Shown: positions 30,546 to 41,102 of the stretch, piece after piece
Layout of the letters: every line of letters starts with the position of its first letter
Position numbering within the stretch: the first letter of the stretch is position 1
Origin: Theocolax elegans
Lineage: Eukaryota; Arthropoda; Insecta; Hymenoptera; Cerocephalidae
Direction: 5' to 3'
NCBI GenBank assembly: GCA_026168455.1
Contig: CM047431.1
Coordinates: forward strand, 24,493,365-24,557,364
Length of the DNA stretch: 64,000 nucleotides
Notes under the pieces: model-generated
The model's input: only the letters and a program-made list of their open reading frames with translations
Told to the model about the DNA's origin: nothing
Database searches by the model: none
Made by a program: the position numbers and the translations under genes

Positions 30546-32123
30546 GGATAATGGGTGGGCGATATAGACGGCGCGCACACCTATGTATTGGTGTATACTG
30601 TTATATATAGCGCGCACGTATATTAATATTAGATTGATTAGTTTAACTAGATTGCATCGTTAATTTTAAATAAAAATTATGTAAATCCGTCGGTAGAGTT
30701 TGGGGCGATTCGTAATAATTTTAAAGTATGTATATAGTTGTAAATAGTGCGGAAATTAAATACTATTTGTTGTGTGAGTGTGTCGGGATTGTTAGTACTA
30801 ATTACATAGCCGGTAGGCACGGGGCGGCAGCACCGACTGGGTTACCAATATGGTAATTAATTATTTGTATTGCGCGCCTTCCGAGTGTCGGGGATGATTG
30901 GTTGCGTGATTGACCTAATAATTAACAGGTTGGTGGTGACGTAAACCACTATTATTGGACAAACGGTCTTGACGGAAACAAGATCAAGGCTGACTACGCG
31001 TATCGATCACGCAATCAACCACCCTAATCAACGCCGGTAGATAAGGAGTAGAGTAAGTTAGAGAAGGATAGCGATAGGGTGGGGAGGAAAATCCTTTATT
31101 TTGGGGATCAAGCCACGCCGCGAGCCGGATGAAGAAGCCGGTCTCGACGATTATTTTATTTAAAGAGAATAAAAAAGAGAGAAATTACTTTTTTATTAGT
31201 TTTGCAGAAATTAATTTTGCACAAATGAATATTATTATTATTATATAAAATTGTTTATCTATTGCTGCAAGACACGGGAAGGATATACATTGTGTATTTA
31301 AAGAGAATAAAAAAGTGAGAAATTTATTTTTTATCAGTTTTGCAGAAATTAATAAAATTATTAAAAAATTATTTATCTATTGCTTGTAGGACATGACAGA
31401 ACTAGTATTGAAATGTAAACTTGTAAGATCCTTTTTTGAAAAAATGTTTGTTATCAATTTAAAAGATATTTGTATTTTTAAAAATAAATACTTGTTGATT
31501 GTACTTTGATTTCAGTACTTTCTATTGCAGAAACTTTTTATGGAGTTTAAGAAACAATATATAAATGTTTAATTAAAATACAATTTATGGTATGGTAAAA
31601 AATACTTGTCGATTATTCCGCTATGATTTCAGTACTTTCAATAGCAGAAACTACTTATTTGCTAAGCAAAATATATAAAATGTCTAATTATAAAAACAAA
31701 AATAAGTAGAAAAAAGATGTGTTTAACAAAAACACAAATTTATGGTATGGTAAAAAATACTTGTCGATTATTCCGCTTTGATTTCAGTACTTTCAATAGC
31801 AGAAACAACTTATGAAGTTTAAGCAAAATATATAAAATGTCTAATTAATAAAAAGAAAAATAAGTAGAAAAAAGATGGGAGTAAAAATTAATAATTTTTT
31901 ATTAGACATAGTTTTTGAAAGTGTGATTGGAAACCTTAGTAATACACTTTAAATAAATAAAATTTCATGTAACTATCTGAATTGTCAAATTCTTTTACTG
32001 GGCTATGTATTTTTCGATATCCTTTTCGTCTCCTATAAGTATATATAGGGGAAAACGAACGAGTGAGTGAGACACGCGTGATCTAGTTATTTTTTCATTA
32101 TTTTATCTCAAACGGTCATCTTT

Positions 32124-32500
32124 ATTATTATACAATTATAAAAAATTAAATTTTAAACATTTATAATGCTGGATTTTCAATTTTACAACCACTTTAATAA
32201 TTATGATACTAATCTGAAGGATTACTATAAATATATTAACATTATTATTACAGTATCTGAATATACCTATTTAATACCAAAAATATATAAACAAATCAGA
32301 TCTGAGACATAATGATTACGTGTCAGTGACAAATTTGTGACATACAAACAATGTATTGCTGAATAATAATAATAATAATAATGTTGATACTGATATAGTA
32401 ATCCTTCAGATTAATATCATAGTTATTAAAGTGTTTATAATATTGAAAATCCAGCATTATAAATGTTTAAAATTTAATTTTTCATAATTGTATAATAATA
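32124..32500. repeat. Hairpin element of about 377 bp with ~130-bp arms
   Basis: The left arm ATTATTATACAATTATAAAA pairs with the right arm ending AATTGTATAATAATA at 32500; the arms share ACATTTATAATGCTGGATTT and AATCTGAAGGATTACTATA. An (AAT)n microsatellite sits in the loop near 32365-32385. It abuts the outer end of the 3-kb element without spacer. Confidence 0.85.
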
Positions 32501-33121
32501 TTTGTATTTTTAGCAGCTTACAGGGGATTAGATAGATACTGATACCAGTGGGGATACTTTTCTACCACTCCAAGGTAAGTGCATAAATTTTTTTGCAATG
32601 ATCAAGCTAATAGATTCATCGTTATAAGGCAACAAATATACATTTCTATTAATATTTCGGGCACTTTTCCCAGATATTTTGACCATAAGTAATCTTAATG
32701 ATTCAGACCCACTCTGGAAATTTATAGACAGTTTCTGACTATAAAAAGACATCTTCTAGACAGTATTAGGTTTCCAGAGTCCGGAGCAGAATTGCGGATC
32801 TTCACTATTTAAGGTTTAAATGACTTACAAGAGTGTGACAGCATACATGTATGACTTTAAAAGTATTTTTAATGAAATGTTCACAAAATTTTACAAAAAA
32901 AGTCATATTTATGTTTTAAGTGAAAAATACATCCCCTGAGAGCTACAAATTCATGAAACTGGGCATATAATGCAAAAAAGTGTTAAAATTAACTTAAAAT
33001 AATGGCCCCGAAAAAATCTTCGAAAATCCAGGAGAATTACTGGATAGCTCTAAAACATATTCCCACAGTTATAGCAATATTTATTTTTTTTCATCTTCAA
33101 TGTCACAGAGAACCTCGCATA
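32501..33121. other. Sequence with no supported feature
   Basis: A 74-codon minus-strand frame at 32528-32752 has no recognised similarity and I do not call it. The rest is AT-rich. Confidence 0.45.
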
Positions 33122-33371
33122 TACAGGGTGTCCTAAAAGTAACGATACACCCAATAAATATTCCAGGTAAAAGCTTTTTTTAAAAAGGTGAAGGTCATTC
33201 CTTAAGTAACTTTTTACGACGAATCCAGTGGTGAACTTGGATTTGACCTTTAACTTGTCATTCAAGGTCATTTCAAGGTCAACTTTGTTTTTTAAATGGG
33301 AACCCCTATTTTTGACAACAGCAATCGAAAGAGCGAGAAATTTTACGTCTTAAAAAGTAAGCTAATGGATG

Positions 33372-33510
33372 GTAAAAAGCATTAACACTATTTTGGATCG
33401 TTTCAATAGGAATGAGAGCAGATTCGTCTATGATCCTTTGCCGTAATTCTTCCAAGTTTCGGGGTTTCGTTTTGTACACCCGATGCTTTAGATAACCCCA
33501 ATAAAAATAG
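33372..33510 (-). pseudogene. Transposase C-terminal end beyond the Copia insertion
   Basis: Continues the transposase on the minus strand: YWGYLKHRVYKTKPRNLEEL, RQRIIDESALIPIETI, SVNAFYHPLAYFLRRK. It joins directly to the part at 39832-40160 once the Copia element and one copy of AATAG are removed. Confidence 0.85.
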
Positions 33511-33881
33511 TGTTGAGGTATGGATATAAAATGGAGAGAATTTTATTCAATAATAATGTGGATTTATTTAACTACTACTTCTTATATACATCGACATGTT
33601 TATTCGACGAAGGCTCAAGCCAGAGTGATCGAGTAGCAGAGAGAGCGTCGTCTTGTCCGGCGTCTCTCGCACTATAGTCATACTCATATACATACTGGAA
33701 AGGGGAGACTTACAAGTGTGTCTCCACTCACACTCATTAGCACGCTCACTTATTTCGGCGTGCTTCACACTATACATGATTAGCGTACAATATTGAACTT
33801 GGTTTGAACTTGGGTATATAACATGAACTTGGTTTGAACTTGGGTATATAACAATATAAATGTACATATTATATTTCAACA
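33511..33881 (-). repeat. 3' LTR of Copia element
   Basis: 371 bp. Contains a near-tandem repeat of GAACTTGGTTTGAACTTGGG with ATATAAC spacers. The purine-rich AAGGAGGCG (minus strand) directly inside it (33882-33890) is the polypurine tract. Confidence 0.93.
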
Positions 33882-33927
33882 CGCCTCCTTACATTTATAT
33901 TGTATTATTTATTTAAACTTATTTGCT

Positions 33928-34449
33928 CTATATTATATTCAATTTCATTCTGAACTTTTCAAACTTTTCTTTGCATAATGCTTTAGTAAAAATATCCGCA
34001 ACATTTTCATTTGAATCAATTTTACACCCTTTAATTAATTTTTCCTTTACACTCTCATGTACAAACTGATAATGTATTTCTATATGTTTCGAATTTTTCG
34101 TAAAATTACCATTATTTGCAATGTTTATTGCTCCCGAATTGTCTTCATAAATTTTTATAGGTTCATTTATACTTATGTCGAACATTTTTTCTAATTCTTT
34201 TACAAATTTTATTTCACTTACTACCTCAGATAATGCTACATACTCTGCATACGTCGAAGCTTTGGTTATACATTTTTGTTTTCGAGATATCCAATCGATC
34301 ACATTTCCATACATTTTTACAACATATCCAGTCGTAGATTTTCGATCATTATTATCGCCTGCCCAATCGGCATCAACATAGCAAGTTATAGTATCGCAAT
34401 TTTCATTTCTTTTATAGTGTAAATTTAAATCTTTTGTTAAGTACAAATA
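33928..34449 (-). pseudogene. Copia RNase H
   Basis: YVDADWAGDNNDRKSTTGYV, WISRKQKCITKASTYAEYVA, KIYEDNSGAINIANN and HIEIHYQFVHESV hold the D-E-D-H/D residues of Copia RNase H. Continues the RT frame after the TAA; its own stop is close to the 3' LTR. Confidence 0.9.
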
Positions 34450-35023
34450 TTACAAAATTCGCAATGCGTATTTCCAATGTGTTTCGCTATAACTATTTTG
34501 ATATCTACTCAAATAATTAACACTATAACTTATATCTGGCCTTGTATTGGAACTAATGTATAATAAAGCACCTATTAAATTTCTATATTTTATATTTGAC
34601 TCACAGCTTTCAGATTTTTCTAGCTTTAAATTTGTCTCCATAGGAGTACTATACAATCTACTGTTTTGTATTTGATATATCTCAACTAACGACTCTATAT
34701 ATTTCGTTTGGCTTAACGTAAGCTTATTTTCTAGATAATCATAAGTTATATTTATTCCAAGATACTCTTTGATTTCTCTTAAGTCTTTCATTTTAAATTT
34801 ATCTGACAAGAGTTTCTTAACGCTTTGAATGTTTTCCTTACTTTTACTACAAATTAACAAATCATCTACATAAATCAAAATATAAATTTCATTTTTCTCT
34901 TTACCTTTTATATATAAACATAAATCTACATTATTTCTTTTGAATCCTAATTTTGTAATACACTCATCAAAACACTCATAGCAGTCTCTCGGACTTTCTC
35001 GTAATCCATACAACGCTTTTGAC
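34450..35023 (-). pseudogene. Copia RT C-terminal half
   Basis: KALYGLRESPRDCYECF, then the catalytic box YVDDLL (ILIYVDDLLICSKS), and KDLREIKEYLGI, NTRPDISYSVNYLSRY, i.e. palm and thumb of Copia RT. The active-site Asp pair is intact. It ends at a TAA (34450-34452) in frame with the RNase H segment. Confidence 0.9.
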
Positions 35024-35027
35024 AATT

Positions 35028-36361
35028 GAGGAGCTGGATGCAAGAACACGCCGAGTGCGGCGAATGTATAGAGGAGGCGGAGAGAAATTAAGAAATTGAC
35101 GTCACCGTGACCAAATTTGTAATTTGCCGAATTTAATTTAAAAAAATACTGTCGTATGCAGAATTAAAAGACGCAACTTTTTTCTATTTCATGTTTTTCT
35201 GTACGATGTGCAGATCAGATGAAAAAAATTAAGAACTGGAAATTTAGAAAACGGATTTTTAATCCATTTTTCAAAATTGAATCGCTGTAACTTTGACAAA
35301 TCTTAATGAAATTCCCTGATTTTTCGTACAGATACTTAATATAGTCTAACGATAAATATAAACATGTAAAAAATTTTATACAACATTTGAACTTAACGTA
35401 AATAACAAGCGTTTAATACGGTTTCAGTATTCAGTAGTCGAAAGTGTGTTGTAAAGTCTTAGACTTCACAAAATTTCAGCGAGAGATTTGTTCGTTTATA
35501 TTTGAAGATAATTTCTTAAAAATATCAGTTTATTTGGATAAAAAATGATAGAGCGATTTAAAGAATACTAACTAAATACTTAACTAAATTACATAAAAAT
35601 AAAGATATTTTATAGCATCAAAAAGCAGTTATTATTTAAACCATTTTTATGCTGTAGTTTGATACAATATTACAATGCGATTTTCAATAAATAACAAAGA
35701 CGGCCACTGATTTAAGCCGCGAAGCAGATGACCATTATTTTCATTTGTTTACAATTTCCTTATTTATATTGATGAGTGTACACAAAATTTATTTCTCTGA
35801 TTTCGGCGCTTCCTCTATCTGCGAAATTTTTTATTCAAATAAGCTGAAATTTTTAAGAAATTATCTTCAAATATAAACGAACAAATCTCTCGCTGAAAGT
35901 TTGCGAAGTCTATGACTTTACAACACACTTTCGACTACTGAATACTGAAACCGTATTAAAAGCTTGTTATTTACGTTAAGTTCAAATGTTGTATAAAATT
36001 TGTTTAAAGTAGAATTTTTTACAGGCTTATATTTATCGTTAGACTATATTAAGTATCTGTACGAAAAATCAGGGAATTTCATTAAGATTTGTCAAAGTTA
36101 CAGCGATTCAATTTTAAAAAATGGATTAAAAATCCGTTTTCTAAATTTCCAGTTCTTAATTTTTTTCATCGGATCTGCACATCGTACAGAAAAACATTAA
36201 ATAGAAAAAAGTTGCGTCTTTTAATTCTGCACACGACAGTATTTTTTTAAATTAAATTCGGCAAATTAAAAAATTTGGTCACGGTGACGTCAATTTCTTA
36301 ATTTCTCTCCGCCTCCTCTATCCATTCGCCGCGCTCGGCGTGTTCTTGCATCCAGCTCCTC
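35028..36361. mobile_element. 1334-bp foldback element inserted in Copia RT
   Basis: GAGGAGCTGGATGCAAGAAC at 35028 is mirrored by the complement ending at 36361, and the arms stay complementary for about 480-500 bases with few mismatches (AATTGACGTCACCGTGACC; AATTTCATTAAGATTTGTCA). AATT flanks it on both sides (35024-35027 and 36362-36365), and removing element plus one AATT rejoins the Copia RT frame. The core (35500-35830) is AT-rich and non-coding. Superfamily unknown. Confidence 0.92.
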
Positions 36362-37362
36362 AATTTGTATACTCTATTTGTTTTATCTTCGTAACCTTTT
36401 GGTTGATTTACATATACCTCAGAGTTTATTTTTCCATTAAGAAATGCAGTTTCTACATCCATTTGTTCAATTTTTAATTCATTTTGACAACAATAAGAAA
36501 GTAAAATTTTTAAGGTTTGATTCATTACTACTGGAGCGTATATGTCATCAATTTCATCTGTTTGTTGAATACCTCTTACAACTAGCCTAGCTTTATATCT
36601 ATCATTAGATTTTCTCGTATAAACCCATTTAACATCTAAGACTTTTTTGTCTTTTATTGTTTCTACTAATATCCAGGTTTTATTTTTATTTATGCAATCT
36701 ATTTCTTGATTCATTGCTTTTTTCCAATTTTTACTATCTTCACAATTTATCGCCTCCTCAAATGTACCAGGCGTATCTACTCTACAGGAATTTACACATA
36801 TGTTATAAGAACTACCATTACTAAATTTTCCCGAAGGTTGATTTAGTAATGAAGTTGAAGCGCTGTTATTCGGATACCTAATTGGACTTGTCTTTTCGCG
36901 TGTAGATCTCCGCGGCAATGTTAGCTTTTCATATTTTTTATTACTTTGTTCTTCTACATTTTCATCCGCGCTTTCAAAAACACTATCATTTAACTCGTTT
37001 TCTGTATTTTCATCGCTTTCTTTTTCATTTTCATTTTCATCAAAACTAATACATTTAATATTTTCTTCGATAAATTCAACATGCCTTGTAACTAATATTT
37101 TATTATTTAACAAAACTCTATAGCCAACATCACTATAGCCTAATAGAATTCCCATATCCGCTTTTTTATCCCATTTCGAAAATCTTTTTTTTTCTGGCCT
37201 TTTTACAAAAACTTTACTCCCATATAAGCGTAAATGTTCAACTTTCGGTTTCTTCCTAAAGAAAATTTCATACGGAGTTTTTCTCTCAATAGTATTAGCG
37301 AGCGTTCGATTTTTCAAATAAGTAGCCGCACATATTATTTCAGGCCAAAACCGTTTGTGTAC
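36362..37362 (-). pseudogene. Copia integrase C-terminus and RT N-terminal half
   Basis: KTPYEIFFRKKPKVEHLRLY and GSKVFVKRPEKKRF are the conserved Copia integrase tail; an acidic linker follows, then RT fingers: WKKAMNQEIDCINKNKTW, VKWVYTRKSNDRYKARLV, IEQMDVETAFLNG. The RT is split at VYKL by the foldback element at 35028-36361. Confidence 0.88.
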
Positions 37363-37987
37363 TTATGCCTCTGTTAGTAAACATCGCGACATATCCATTA
37401 TCGTTCTATTGAATCTTTCCGCTGTACCATTTAACTCGTGTACATAGGCTGGACAATTATTCAAAATAATGCCTTTCTCTCTCGTAAATTTATAGAAACG
37501 ATTATTTAAATATTCTTTCCCGTTATCGCATCTCAGAATTTTTACTCGTTTTCCGGTTATATTTTCACTTTCATTCACATATTGAATTAAACAATTATAT
37601 ACCTCATTTTTAGTCTTAATACAATAAATCTTAGCTATTTTACTATAATCATCTATAAATGAAACAAAATAATTTTCCCCATTAAATCCAGTAGTTTTAA
37701 ATGGACCGCAAACATCAGTATGTATAATCTCCAAAATATCGTTTGCTCGTGTTCTATTATTTTTAAATGGAAGATTATGCATTTTATTCTCTATGCAAAT
37801 GTTACACTTCATATATTCCGATTCAAGTTCATTAGGAATTCCCGTTAGCAACTATTGTTTACATAATGTATTCAAAGTTTACGTGTCCTAAGACTCTATG
37901 CCATTGTTCCTTTTGACTCATATTATTATTTTTCTCGGCACTATTTACATACGTCTCATATTTCAATTTACTTTTCATTTTGAATAC
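37363..37987 (-). pseudogene. Copia integrase, core
   Basis: His pair of the zinc site in QWHRVLGHVNF, then a frameshift and stop near 37850-37870, then the Cys pair CNICIE and the core: HTDVCGPF (first Asp), RCDNGKEYLN (second Asp), GTAERFNRTI (Glu). The D,D,E triad is complete. A TAA at 37363-37365 interrupts the frame, which continues in 37317 and below. Confidence 0.88.
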
Positions 37988-39310
37988 TCAATTTTCTTTG
38001 TAAGCTACAGCTATTAATCTATTATTTTTATCTATAACTTTTGCATAATTTCCTTTTGAAACAATCGTATTTTCGTTATCGATTAATTTCCCAAAACTAA
38101 TAAGATTCATGTTCATTTCTTTAGTATAAAATACATTTTTCATATTTACTTCATTTTGTTTTCCATACGCATTAAAATAACTAACAACATTTCCAATCTT
38201 TGTTGCTTTTATAGACCGATTATCGCCTAAATAAAGATTTATCGGTTCTTTCAAGACAATACATTTTTCAAAATACCTTTCATCATTTACAATATGATTC
38301 GAACACCCGCTGTCTAATAACCAATGTATCTCGTTACCTGACCTAACGTCACCTTGACTATGTTGTGCTGCATGAGCTGTTGCTGTCCAAGCGCTCGTAC
38401 CAGGTCCGCTCTGCTCACCTTGGTTTAAAACTTGTTGTCGACGAAAATTTCCACGCCCTCTGCTGTAGTTTCCTCTTGTGCCTTGCCGTCCTCTGTCTCT
38501 ACTGCTTCGACCTCGAGTTGAAACTTGCCATGTTCCGCTGCTTTGTGCTGCTTGGCCTCCATCTTGGCATTCTTTTGCGAAATGTCCAGCGTTCCCGCAT
38601 TTATAGCAATTTCCTTTTTGACTTTTCTTCGCAGTAAATACATTTGATCTTTTTTCATTTTCTTCATTTGGATTTTTCAATTCAGCTAGTTTAATTTTAT
38701 TCTTTACATAATCTGTCGTTTGATCTTCTTCTTTTAATGTATCGATCAAATCACCAATATAACTGTATGATTCTGGCAACGTGTTTGGAATATAATTTAA
38801 TTTCTCTTTTTCACTTATTTTGGCTCCTGCGCTTTTCAATTCGTTCACAGCTTTTTCAAAGTCGGTGAAAAATGACGCTGTATCACCATAATTATTCAAT
38901 CTTATTTTTTCAATTCTATTTCTGCACACAATTTGTAGTGCTGTAGATTCTTTCAAATACATGCCGTTTAATTTCTTTATTATCTCATAGGCTATTGTCT
39001 CTTCATAAACAAATTCCAATTGCCTATCTGAAATCGAGCTGTATATTATATTAATAGCCTTTAAATCTTGTTCATCCCAATTTGCTGCATCTGTAATAGC
39101 TTTTTCCCTTGTAATCACTGTATCACATTTTTTCATCTTCATAAACATTGTGATTCTTTTTTTCCACATGCTATAATTTTCTCCATCAAACACTGGGATA
39201 TTTATCTCTTTTCTCTCCATATCGTATTCTTCAATATCGAACTTTCCTTCGTGTTCAGATATACTTTCTTCTTTCTTTACCTCTTCTTCAACAATTTTGT
39301 CTTTATCCAT
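37988..39310 (-). pseudogene. Copia Gag and protease
   Basis: 440 codons from the ATG at 39310. Copia Gag (WKKRITMFMKMKK; LQIVCRNRIEKIRL), a CCHC knuckle CYKCGNAGHFAKEC at about residues 235-248, an Arg/Gly-rich stretch, then protease with WLLDSGCSNHIVND near residue 330. Catalytic Asp and Ser are present. It ends at a TGA (37988-37990), but the same reading continues to the integrase zinc motif, so the stop is a lesion. Longest intact part of the element. Confidence 0.9.
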
Positions 39311-39440
39311 AAACGTCTCGGATGTTCCTTCGGATTCGGACTTTTCACTTTACTCAGACACGTGGCTTCCTTTCTTCTTTCTTCTTAAATATTTCCTTAT
39401 TTTCCCAAAGGTCGATAAGAAAATAATTAAAAATACTAAC

Positions 39441-39455
39441 CACGCTCTGCTACCA
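39441..39455 (-). promoter_or_regulatory. Copia primer-binding site, initiator Met tRNA type
   Basis: On the minus strand TGGTAGCAGAGCGTG starts right at the LTR edge; TGGTAGCAGAG is complementary to the 3' end of eukaryotic initiator tRNA-Met, the usual Copia primer. Confidence 0.8.
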
Positions 39456-39826
39456 TGTTGAGGTGTGGATATAAAATGGAGAGAATTTTATTCAATAATA
39501 ATGTAGATTTATTTAACTACTACTTCTTATATACATCGACATGTTTATTCGACGAAGGCTCAAGCCAGAGAGATCGAGTAGCGGAGAGAGCGTCGTCTTG
39601 TCCGGCGTCTCTCGCACTATAGTCATACTCATATACATACTGGAAAGGGGAGACTTACAAGTGTGTCTCCACTCACACTCATTAGCACGCTCACTTATTT
39701 CGGCGTGCTTCACACTATACATGATTAGCGTACAATATTGAACTTGGTTTGAACTTGGGTATATAACATGAACTTGGATTGAACTTGGGTATATAACAAT
39801 ATAAATGTACATATTACATTTCAACA
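39456..39826 (-). repeat. 5' LTR of Copia element
   Basis: Same 371-bp length as the other LTR and differing at six positions, all single-base substitutions. Confidence 0.93.
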
Positions 39827-39831
39827 AATAG

Positions 39832-40160
39832 TCTAACGGCGTCAAATCTGGTGATCTAGCTGGCCATTTAATTGCGCCCTTTCTTCCTATCCAACGATTA
39901 GCAAATATCTCATCTAAGTAAGCGCGAACGACTCGTGCATAGTGAGAGGCTGCACCGTCCTGTTGAAGCCATGTATTTTCGAAGTTCTTTCCTACTATTT
40001 TTCTAACAGCAGGAACTATGTGAGCTCGAAGCATATTTTTATAGTTTTCAGCAGTTAAGTTTCCATCAATAAAAAATGGTCCTATAATACGGTTATTAAG
40101 TATTCCTGCCCAAACATTAGTTGATAAAGTATTAGTCCACGTCGTTGTTCCTGGGTAACG
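39832..40160 (-). pseudogene. Mariner/Tc1-type transposase, C-terminal catalytic part
   Basis: Reads (minus strand) TWTNTLSTNVWAGILNNRI, GPFFIDGNLTAENYKNML, NTWLQQDGAASHYARVV, IGRKGAIKWPARSPDLTPLD. The second catalytic Asp (QQDGA) and third Asp (SPDLTPLD) are present, but the N-terminal HTH and first Asp are deleted because TIR-like sequence begins right upstream. The frame is cut by the Copia insertion right after PLDYL and resumes at 33505 going down. It would have cut and joined transposon ends. Confidence 0.85.
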
Positions 40161-40733
40161 CTAAATGTAAAAAAATTGACCTCACAATGACCTTAAAGGT
40201 TCAAACTTACAGATTGGAGTTAATCCATAGCAGGTTCGAGTGAAATTTCCCGCTCTTTTGATTGTTGTTGTGAAAACTAGCCGTTTTCATTAAAAAAAAA
40301 GTTAACCTTCGAATGACTTTCAAAGTCTAACGCTAGGTCAAATCCAAGGTCACCATTGGATACCATTATTACAAGAATTCCCTTGACCTTCTTAATACCC
40401 CTAAGTCAAACAAGTACAGATCGGAACCGATCCATACCTAAAACTTAATAACCTTCAGCAGAAGGTTCAAGGTCACCTTGACCTATGATCTGAGTACATG
40501 TTTAGACGTAAAATTTCTCGCTCTTTCGATTGCTGTTGTCAAAAATTGGGGTTCCCATTTAAAAAAACAAAGTTGACCTTGAAATGACCTTGAATGACAA
40601 GTTAAAGGTCAAATCCGAGTTCACCACTGGATTCGTCGTAAAAAGTTACTTAAGAAATGACCTTCACCTTTTCAAAAAAAGCTTTTACCTGGAATATTTA
40701 TTGAATGTATCGTTACTTTTAGGACACCCTGTA

Positions 40734-41102
40734 TATATTCCACTATCTAAAATTAAAATTGTACCTTTTTATTAATACATATATTCACTCGTATTAGATA
40801 TTTTTCACAACGTTTCGGAAACATTTTTGTTTCCATCTTCAAGTGCATTTCATTATTAAAAAAAATAAAGGTTTTACATTAATTTACAATCACCTTGGGC
40901 GTATGTTAACTATGAATAATTAGTAAATAAAATAATACCTGTTCTTAAATTATGTCATATTATCCATAAACGGATTTGTCAAATAAAATATAATTATAAT
41001 CTGCAATTAAGATATTGAACAATTATTTATTATAGTAACAAAGCTGAAGTATGTTCATAGAATACTCACAGAAATCAGAATTTTATTGTCAATACAGTAT
41101 CT
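40734..41102. other. AT-rich sequence with Penelope-type terminal fragment
   Basis: No gene. It contains the hammerhead-like Penelope fragment annotated separately at 40813-40843. Confidence 0.5.
40813..40843 (-). ncRNA. Hammerhead-like Penelope terminal motif
   Basis: On the minus strand TTGAAGA, a hairpin GGAAAC/GTTTCC, then GAAACGTTGTG, the same layout as at 47776-47806. The first core base is T where C is expected, so catalysis is doubtful. It is probably a stray 3' end of a Penelope-like element. Confidence 0.45.

Larger units (their letters stand above)
29850..31170. other. GC-richer core of the 3-kb element, LTR-like features
   Basis: Compositionally distinct from its AT-rich surroundings. 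It holds a hAT-type MITE (30278-30380), a 150-bp segment shared with 53334-53480, and a TATA-like TTATATATAGCGCGC near 30601. It could be a captured LTR or leader of the Gypsy family whose gag lies at 53392-56320, but the edges are not defined. No protein can be supported; the ORFs here are short and overlap on both strands. Confidence 0.35.
29121..32123. mobile_element. 3.0-kb element with long terminal inverted repeats
   Basis: AAAGATGACCGTTTGAGATA at 29121 is mirrored by the sequence ending GGTCATCTTT at 32123, and the arms stay similar for about 400 bases (AGACACGCGTGATCTAGTTA on one side, its complement on the other; also GATATCCTTTTCGTCTCC). The left arm has a 32-base insertion (around 29200-29231). 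Inside, a segment containing TGATTTCAGTACTTTCAAT and AAAAAGATGGGAGTAAAAAT recurs: two copies in the left half (around 29345-29520 and 29655-29815) and about three inverted in the right. No transposase is visible, so it is non-autonomous. No clear target duplication. Confidence 0.8.
33511..39826 (-). mobile_element. Copia-type LTR retrotransposon (minus strand)
   Basis: Two 371-bp LTRs (33511-33881 and 39456-39826; TGTTGA...TCAACA) with six differences, flanked by AATAG target duplications (33506-33510 and 39827-39831). Domain order on the minus strand is Gag, protease, integrase, RT, RNase H, i.e. integrase before RT as in Ty1/Copia. It is broken by stops, a frameshift and a 1334-bp foldback in RT. 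LTR divergence of 1.6% implies a fairly recent insertion. Confidence 0.95.
33124..40731 (-). mobile_element. Mariner/Tc1-type transposon with ~230-bp TIRs, split by Copia
   Basis: CAGGGTGTCCTAAAAGTAAC at 33124 is mirrored by the sequence ending GGACACCCTG at 40731, with TA on both sides (33122-33123 and 40732-40733). The inverted repeats extend about 230 bases (to CTCGCTCTTTCGATTGCTGT). The body has a truncated transposase on the minus strand, and the Copia element at 33511-39826 sits within it. The TIRs are unusually long for this superfamily and carry several TCAAGGTCA motifs. Confidence 0.9.

Noticed and set aside
29780..30580. Overlapping ORFs of 60-97 codons in the GC-rich core
   Set aside because: Present on both strands at similar lengths, no motifs; caused by low stop-codon density in GC-rich sequence.
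33568..33882. 104-codon ORF within the Copia LTR, and its twin at 39513
   Set aside because: LTR shadow; the ORF at 39513-40034 is real only in its transposase part (above 39831).
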